From positions 30,267,513-30,331,512 of the forward strand of contig NC_080677.1 of NCBI RefSeq assembly GCF_030445035.2: a stretch of 64,000 nucleotides of DNA, read 5' to 3'. This document shows positions 58,791-64,000 of the stretch, one piece after another. Below the pieces are notes generated by a model. That model searched no databases. It was not told the origin of the DNA and saw only the letters and a list, made by a program, of their open reading frames with translations. The position numbers and the translations under genes were made by a program. This DNA is from Dasypus novemcinctus. Taxonomy: Eukaryota > Chordata > Mammalia > Cingulata > Dasypodidae. How positions within the stretch are numbered: position 1 is the stretch's first letter; each line of letters opens with the position of its first letter.

Positions 58791-60897
58791 AACATGTTGC
58801 AAGGGTCTGTGAAAACGCAGGAACTTGGAGAGTGCCATGAAAAAGGATGATCCTTTAGAGATATATGTGAATATATACATTTTTCTTTATGTAATGGGTT
58901 AATAATTATAAGTATGTAATGCATGCCATGTTATGGTTGAAAAATGGATGCCAATTAATATCAGTGGAGAAGAACAATTCCCCTCTGGTTTAGATCATAT
59001 ACACATGATGCTTATAAGGACTAAATAAAGGTCTAATAGCCACAGAAGGAACAGGAATTCACATGGCAGCATTCAGCAGTAAAAGGGACTCTTCAACTGG
59101 GGATGGAAAATAATAGGGTTTGAAGTCCCAAATTGCCACCAAGGAAAGGTAAAACATGATGGTTGCACTAGTTCTCTAAGTTTCTCCCAGCAAAACAGTT
59201 TTTTGTTTCTGTAATATTTTTGTGTTCCCTTCTATTGAGAAGGCTAACTATGTAATTATCTAATGAGAGATTTTATTTTGATTCTTAATCATTATTTAGT
59301 TACTTTGATACTCTGAAATATGCTTGTATTTCACAGTCTGCTATTTCATAAGAAAGCTATTTCCAGCACCTCTTGTGCTTCCAGATCTTATCAGGGCAGA
59401 TCCAAAGCTACATTTATATCTCATTTTAGAGCAAAATTTTGTGCATCCATGTATGTTTACATATTATTGAGAGTCAGTTTTTAAAGCCTCCATCAGATTC
59501 TGTAAGGGGCTTTTGGCTTAACAAAGGCCAAGAATCACAGCCCCAGAGAAAGAAGAGTGAATTGTGAGCTGTGCACATGCATAATCGTCTTAAAGATTCC
59601 ACACTGATAGATTGATTTATGGAGGAAATACACAAATACCAGGCTATAGTCTAAGTAAAAATACTTTTCAAGGGCATAAAAGTAGGAATAACCTTGAATT
59701 CATTTTGGAAGAGAACAGTCAGATAGCAAATGTTTCAAAATACACGAATGAGAAAGCAAATATGACCTGCAACTCCATCAGGGAAATAAAAGCTGGGGTT
59801 TCTGGAGGCATTTCTTACCCTGAATTGTCTTGCTTTATAAATTAAGACAAATCACTAATTTGTCTATTCCACTGTGAAGGTTATAATTAATAGTTCTAGG
59901 ACTTTGCCAAAGCAAAGTATTAATAATAAGCACTGATTCTCCTGCTAAAATCAGCCCTTCCCTTCTTCTTAACTAATTTGGATTTGCTATTTTAAAGCAA
60001 TTATCCATTTATTCATGGGCTACAAGATGGTAGATGCAGTTGGATTAATCTATTCTTAATCCCATAAATTTGGGTGAGATGAAGTAGCACCCGACAGAGA
60101 TAGTACAACAAAAACATACTGTAATGAAGCACATCAGAAAGTTTCTAATAGCTACACTTTGAGCTTTTGGCTTTGGGGATATTGTTTTGTTATATGATAA
60201 ACTAGAATGCTTTTTGGTGCAAGCAGTAGTAGCCTGTGCCAAAAATATAATTATCAAAATAGGCCCTGTAGTCTAGTCCTTTTTTGTAGATTAGTGGATC
60301 CCAGATTTGGTTCACTCTGAAACAAGGGACTTCAATTTGTCGAGCAATGGTTCCCATCTGGCCTATTCTCTTGCCAAGTTCCAAACCTGAGCTTGTGTGT
60401 CCAAAATTTCAGCAGCAACTTGGGCCACGTGTCTTTGCACTAAAAATGAAAAGCAATTATTTCCAAGGGTGTCCAGATGATTTCCATATCATCTATTGTA
60501 TGCATATGATCTACTGAGCACCGTATCACCAGTTGAATTTTGAGCTGATCTTAGCCATCTCAGTGACAACAACAACAACAAACACGTATCCCTTTAGTTT
60601 AAGGGATTTTCAGATTGACAGATCACAGAGCAGTGGGTTATGATCAATAGAATTTGCTGGAGTCCTCATCCTGCTACCTACTGGTTACGTGATTTGGAGA
60701 AAGATTTCTTATTTGCCCCAGCCCTCAGTTCTCTAATATCAAGTGCCAGGTTGGATGGCTTCTCTAATATTTCCCCTAATTCCTATACCTGTGTTGACAT
60801 GTCGGGCAGAGATTTGTTGTGAGAGTAGGAAATGGAGTCTGGGAGTTTGATTTTATTTTCTTAGGTCTGGTTTTTCCAATCTGAAACTCTGCAGCCT

Positions 60898-60977
60898 CAC
60901 TAGAAGTCTCTATGCTGGAAAACAACTCAAAAGTGGCAGCTGGCCATCCAGACCTTGGATATTCCGTTTGGCTGGAG
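60898..60977 (+). repeat. 80-bp direct repeat, copy 1 (CREB5 intron)
   Basis: Aligns with 62790-62870 with roughly five mismatches in six matches or better (shared TCTATGCTGGAA, AGTGGCAGCTGGC, GACCTTGGA, ATTCC, TTTGG). Flanks do not align. Confidence 0.75.
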
Positions 60978-61670
60978 TTTGTTTGCTTAGCACCTTCCAT
61001 TTCTGTTTACTTAAAATTTGGCTCACTGGTCCAGCCTCAAGAGAGACACCTTTTTCTTTTTACAAAGGTCCAGTGAGAGGGAAAGGGTCATTCAAAGGTA
61101 GCAGAGCCTGCAGTGTCCGACCCAGCATCACTATGCATGATGCGGAACACTCCACATCACAGAAACCCTTCAACAGTTGTGGTTTTTGTCCCTCTGAAGC
61201 AAAGCAGTGGTTGGAAAACATCAACAATTTAGTCTTTTCAGGGACTGTCCCTTTCTCCAATACTACTTTAACAGCCAAAGGATACCGATGCCTGTTCAAT
61301 GGATTCAATAGGATTTTTCTTTTTCTGGTTTTCAGGGCCTGGAGTTCTGGTATCTCTTTTCCTTAACTATTTTGGCTCTAAAGAAATGTAGAAATTAGTG
61401 GGCTAGGGTCTAATGAAGACACACTTCTAAGTTTTGTAAAAGCAGTCTTAAATACGCATTTGCAAAAGGTCATGGACATGTCTAACCTCAAACTTTACCA
61501 GCATCTTTACTTCTCCTGCTTTTCTGCTACAGGAGGTTTTCAGGTTCCAGAATGATAGTCCATTACCCTTACGTAATTCTGCGAGGACTCATTTTAATTA
61601 ATACTGATTTTAAAAACTTGTTGCCATCTGATATGTATTAGCTGCCTATTCATGATTCCATTATCCAAGA

Positions 61671-61880
61671 CAGTGATTCTCCAACGGGGACGATTTTACG
61701 CCCAGGGGACATCTGGCAAAATCTGGAGACCTTTTGATTTGTCAGCTGGGGGTGGGGGAGCTACTGACATTTAGTAGGCAGAGGCCAGGGATGCTGAGAA
61801 ACAATCTGCAGTGCACAGGACATGCATGACAAGGACTCATTGGGCTCAAGAGTCAATAGGGTCAAGACTAAGAAACGCCA
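61671..61880 (+). mobile_element. MER20 (hAT-Charlie) relic in CREB5 intron
   Basis: CAGTGATTCTCCAACGGGGACGATTTT, CCCAGGGGACATCTGGCAA, AGGCAGAGGCCAGGGATGCTG and CAGTGCACAGGACA match MER20. Possible degenerate 8-bp target duplication ATCCAAGA (61663-61670) and ATCTAAGG (61881-61888), 6 of 8 identical, as hAT elements make. Confidence 0.88.
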
Positions 61881-62349
61881 ATCTAAGGCTGGACCTGCAC
61901 ATTTCACAGTTCCCCTACAGCCCAGCCCTGAGCCTTGGTAGCCAGTTCCTGGGATTCCCAAGCATAGGAGATTGCAGAAGAATACTATAATATTGTTCAG
62001 GTCCACATACACCAGTACTTTTATTTACTCAACAAGTTGGTTCAAATTAGCTCATTCTTAAAAAGACTTTGCCTTGTTCTTACCAATAATATCTGTGACA
62101 TTGCAGCTTTGATGTTTTAATTACATTTTTCAATATACATTTCAAAATAAAAATGTAACTATTGATATTAAAAATGCTTATCCATGTTCTATCTAAACGT
62201 TTCTCACATAGGCATGCCAGATTCTAGAATTAGAGACTGTCGGGTTGGAGTAGCTTTAAAGGTTTTCGAGCCCAGTCATCCCTCTGTGGCTTAACTCCCT
62301 TTAATCACATCCTTGCCAAATGGTCAGGCAGCCAGTTCCGCACATACCG

Positions 62350-62525
62350 GCGATGGGGAACTCATTCATTTATTCAACAAATAGTTACTGAAGATTAACA
62401 ACCAGGAACTGACCATGACAGACACAATGCTAGATATAGGAAAGAGACTGGGAGTGGGGGTGAGGGGTGACGAGCCACCGTCCCTGCCTTCATATAGCAT
62501 ACAAGCTAGTGAGGGGAATCATTAC
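62350..62525. repeat. L2-like fragment in CREB5 intron
   Basis: ATTCATTTATTCAACAAATAGTTACTGAAG, GACACAATGCTAGATATAGG and CTGCCTTCATATAGCATACAAGCTAGTG. Confidence 0.5.
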
Positions 62526-62789
62526 CTCATTTCTCCCCATATCTGCTGTATATATTTCCCAGTTTCTTTCCCATGTCTATCATAAAAAGAACGATACATT
62601 TAGGGGATAAAGAGAACATCTGCACATGATGAAATTCAGCCCAGGTATAACCTGGATTTGCCTGTACACTTTCAATTTACACACTGGATATCCCAAGGCC
62701 ATTTCCATTTAATGGCTCTGAATATGCAAAGGCTTTGGGGTTATGGCAAGTTGATCGCTCCTTTCTAAGGATGCACAGAGATCCATCCT

Positions 62790-62870
62790 AACTAGAAGGT
62801 TCTATGCTGGAAGACAATTTTAAGAGTGGCAGCTGGCTATCAGGACCTTGGAGATTCCATTTGGTTGGAG
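62790..62870 (+). repeat. 80-bp direct repeat, copy 2 (CREB5 intron)
   Basis: Second copy, same orientation, 1,892 bp further right. One-base indel relative to copy 1. No known family recognised. Confidence 0.75.
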
Positions 62871-63394
62871 AGGAGGAAGATGCCTGTGAACAATCAGATG
62901 CAGATTCTCCTATAATGGGGGCAATCTTTTCCCCCCACTCACTATCCTTCTGCAAATCTCTCAGCTCTTGGAAGTGCTGGGCTATAATCCACAACTCTTA
63001 CTGTTATCTGCTATCCCTGGAATGTTTTGTTACAGATATATTTAGTTGTCTTTTTTTCTGCTGGTGAACAGTGCACTCCTTTTTATGTTAGCACTCATGC
63101 CCGGAACTGCATCATTTATATGGCACGAAGTCTGCTGGAGTAGCCCTGGGGACTGGAGTTTCCTCCCATCTCTTAAATATTCTCAAAGTGGCCTTGTTAT
63201 AAAATGTCTCCAGTGAGCACCCATGAAAAACAAAAATCATGCAAGATTAAAATCTTGTTGAACTTGAAAATGAGGTGGAAAATCACCTTTTCTTACAGAG
63301 CAAAATAACAAACATAGACCTTTCATTTCTCAAAACAAAACTCTAGATAATTTCATATAAACCAAAGCAACACCTTCACCCAGTGAATGTAAAT

Positions 63395-63590
63395 AGCTGC
63401 CCTTTGATGGAAACTTATTATGTGCCAGGCACTAGGCTAACTGCTTTTATTTATTCCTTCTAACAGTTCTATGAAATGTTTTTATTCCCATTTTATAGAT
63501 GAGGAAACTGAGAGCCAGAGATGTTAAGCACAGCAAGTAACGGCCAAACTGGCGTTTGAACCAAAGGTGTCTCAGCCCTACAACTTAGTG
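63395..63590 (+). repeat. MIR SINE in CREB5 intron
   Basis: TTATTATGTGCCAGGCACTAGGCTAACTGC, TTCCCATTTTATAGATGAGGAAACTGAGAGCC and GGCGTTTGAACC form an almost full-length sense MIR. Confidence 0.88.
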
Positions 63591-63817
63591 GAGCAGGTCC
63601 TTCTGTCCTCAGAGCTTTGTAGGATGACTGATTTAAAACTGAATGGTTTGTTTTGTTTTTGCACAGGGTCTCAGAATTAATGAAGCTCGAGGAGTAGGCC
63701 TGCAGTTGCTCTTGGGCTGTGTCATATCACTGCTTAGGTCAATGAGTGATTGTGGGGCAGGAAATGCCAGCTGTATACCGGGCCTTTGAGTCTGAGGAAA
63801 GAGACAGTGGCCTGCAC

Positions 63818-64000
63818 CTGAAGTTGCATGTTTGTCTGGGTGAGTTCTTCTGCTTTCTTTTCCAGTGACATCACCCAGACCTTCCTCTTCTGTCTGCAGC
63901 GGGTAGCAGCTGCCCGGTTCCGTTCCAGAAATTTCCGCCGCCTCTCGTCGGGATCCTCGTCCACCACCCTTCGCCGGCGCCCTCCCGTGGGCTGGGGCGG
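63818..64000 (-). CDS. CREB5: CREB5 bZIP exon: basic region and first half of leucine zipper (partial, runs off window)
   Basis: This exon encodes the DNA-binding core of CREB5 (CRE-BPa), a nuclear bZIP factor of the ATF2/ATF7/CREB5 family that binds CRE sites as homodimers or with Jun. Reading leftwards from 64000, the frame is open for 61 codons: a Pro/Gln/Gly segment, four arginines, the acidic VVDEDPDE stretch, the basic region with the bZIP signature NRAAATRCR followed by QKRK, and the zipper start with leucines seven residues apart (SL, EEL, MQL). It ends at CAG followed by a GTGCAG donor, phase 0. No acceptor lies inside the window, so the 5' part of the exon and all earlier exons are missing. 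The Thr in AAATRCR and the exact match of the downstream exons favour CREB5 over ATF2 or ATF7. The reading frame is intact. I am very sure of the family and almost as sure of the paralogue. Confidence 0.96.

Larger units (their letters stand above)
56307..63817 (-). other. CREB5: CREB5 intron between the two leucine-zipper exons (about 7.5 kb)
   Basis: A phase-0 intron from GTGCAG (next to 63818) to TTTTCAG (next to 56306). It contains minor old repeats: a MIR on each strand, a MER20 and an L2-like fragment. It also has a pair of about 80-bp direct repeats (60898-60977 and 62790-62870), an 18-base A run near 58106, and a possible enhancer at 58660-58790 with an octamer and a SOX-type motif. 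The remaining sequence is unique, A/T-rich, and carries no supported coding exon. Confidence 0.85.

Noticed and set aside
63734..63817. Downstream in-frame extension of the bZIP exon
   Set aside because: Follows a GT donor after the zipper Gln codon, and the next exon continues the heptads exactly.
1..64000. CRISPR arrays, operons, phage or plasmid systems
   Set aside because: Tandem repeats present are microsatellites, SINE modules or LTR repeats. The window is vertebrate nuclear DNA.

Overview
This is non-coding-rich mammalian nuclear DNA, almost certainly from an armadillo (order Cingulata, probably genus Dasypus). The evidence is several tRNA-derived SINEs of the armadillo DAS type: a head with RNA polymerase III A and B boxes, a long tRNA-unrelated body and an (AAATAA)n-like tail. 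They sit among mammal-wide relics (MIR, L2, MER5, MER20, L1) and lineage-specific L1 and LTR copies. There is no sign of a prokaryotic, plasmid or phage locus, and the few long ORFs in the window are chance or repeat ORFs.

The only protein-coding gene I can name is CREB5 (CRE-BPa), on the minus strand at the right-hand end. The window holds its last three coding exons: the basic region and first part of the leucine zipper (63818-64000, running off the window), the rest of the zipper (56198-56306) and the C-terminal tail with the stop codon (55106-55269). Splice sites and phases fit exactly (phase 0, then phase 1). About 6.3 kb without any interspersed repeat I could recognise follows the stop, and ends at a good AATAAA signal (48816-48821 on the minus strand). 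I read this as the long CREB5 3' UTR. It carries three Pumilio-type motifs and a G-quadruplex-prone tract.

Everything left of about 48.8 kb is intergenic DNA downstream of CREB5. From left to right: an old L1 ORF2 relic (1-1770); an intact full-length DAS SINE with a 13-bp target-site duplication (4218-4665); an L1-type 3' region carrying a clean solo LTR with a 4-bp duplication (7158-8563); an expanded DAS SINE with an internal minisatellite (10547-11099); a mostly unique, possibly conserved stretch (11.4-15.5 kb); a run of MIR, MER5 and DAS copies (15.5-22.6 kb); an isolated CpG island with a CTCF-like motif (22.96-23.6 kb); a protein-like fragment of unknown origin (25.64-25.86 kb, minus); a DNA transposon relic with a nested DAS SINE whose 3' unit is triplicated (28.66-29.31 kb); a candidate conserved element (30.14-30.32 kb); microsatellites and old repeats (33-38 kb); an Alu-like dimer of tRNA-SINE monomers (38.99-39.2 kb); two L1 fragments (40.0-42.9 kb); and a 252-bp diverged tandem duplication (45.5-46.0 kb).

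The most useful observations are the CREB5 gene end with its UTR signals, the CpG island with its CTCF motif in a gene-poor region, the protein-like exon fragment, and several unusual SINE architectures that bear on how DAS SINEs evolve. I saw nothing that I would call a new biological system.
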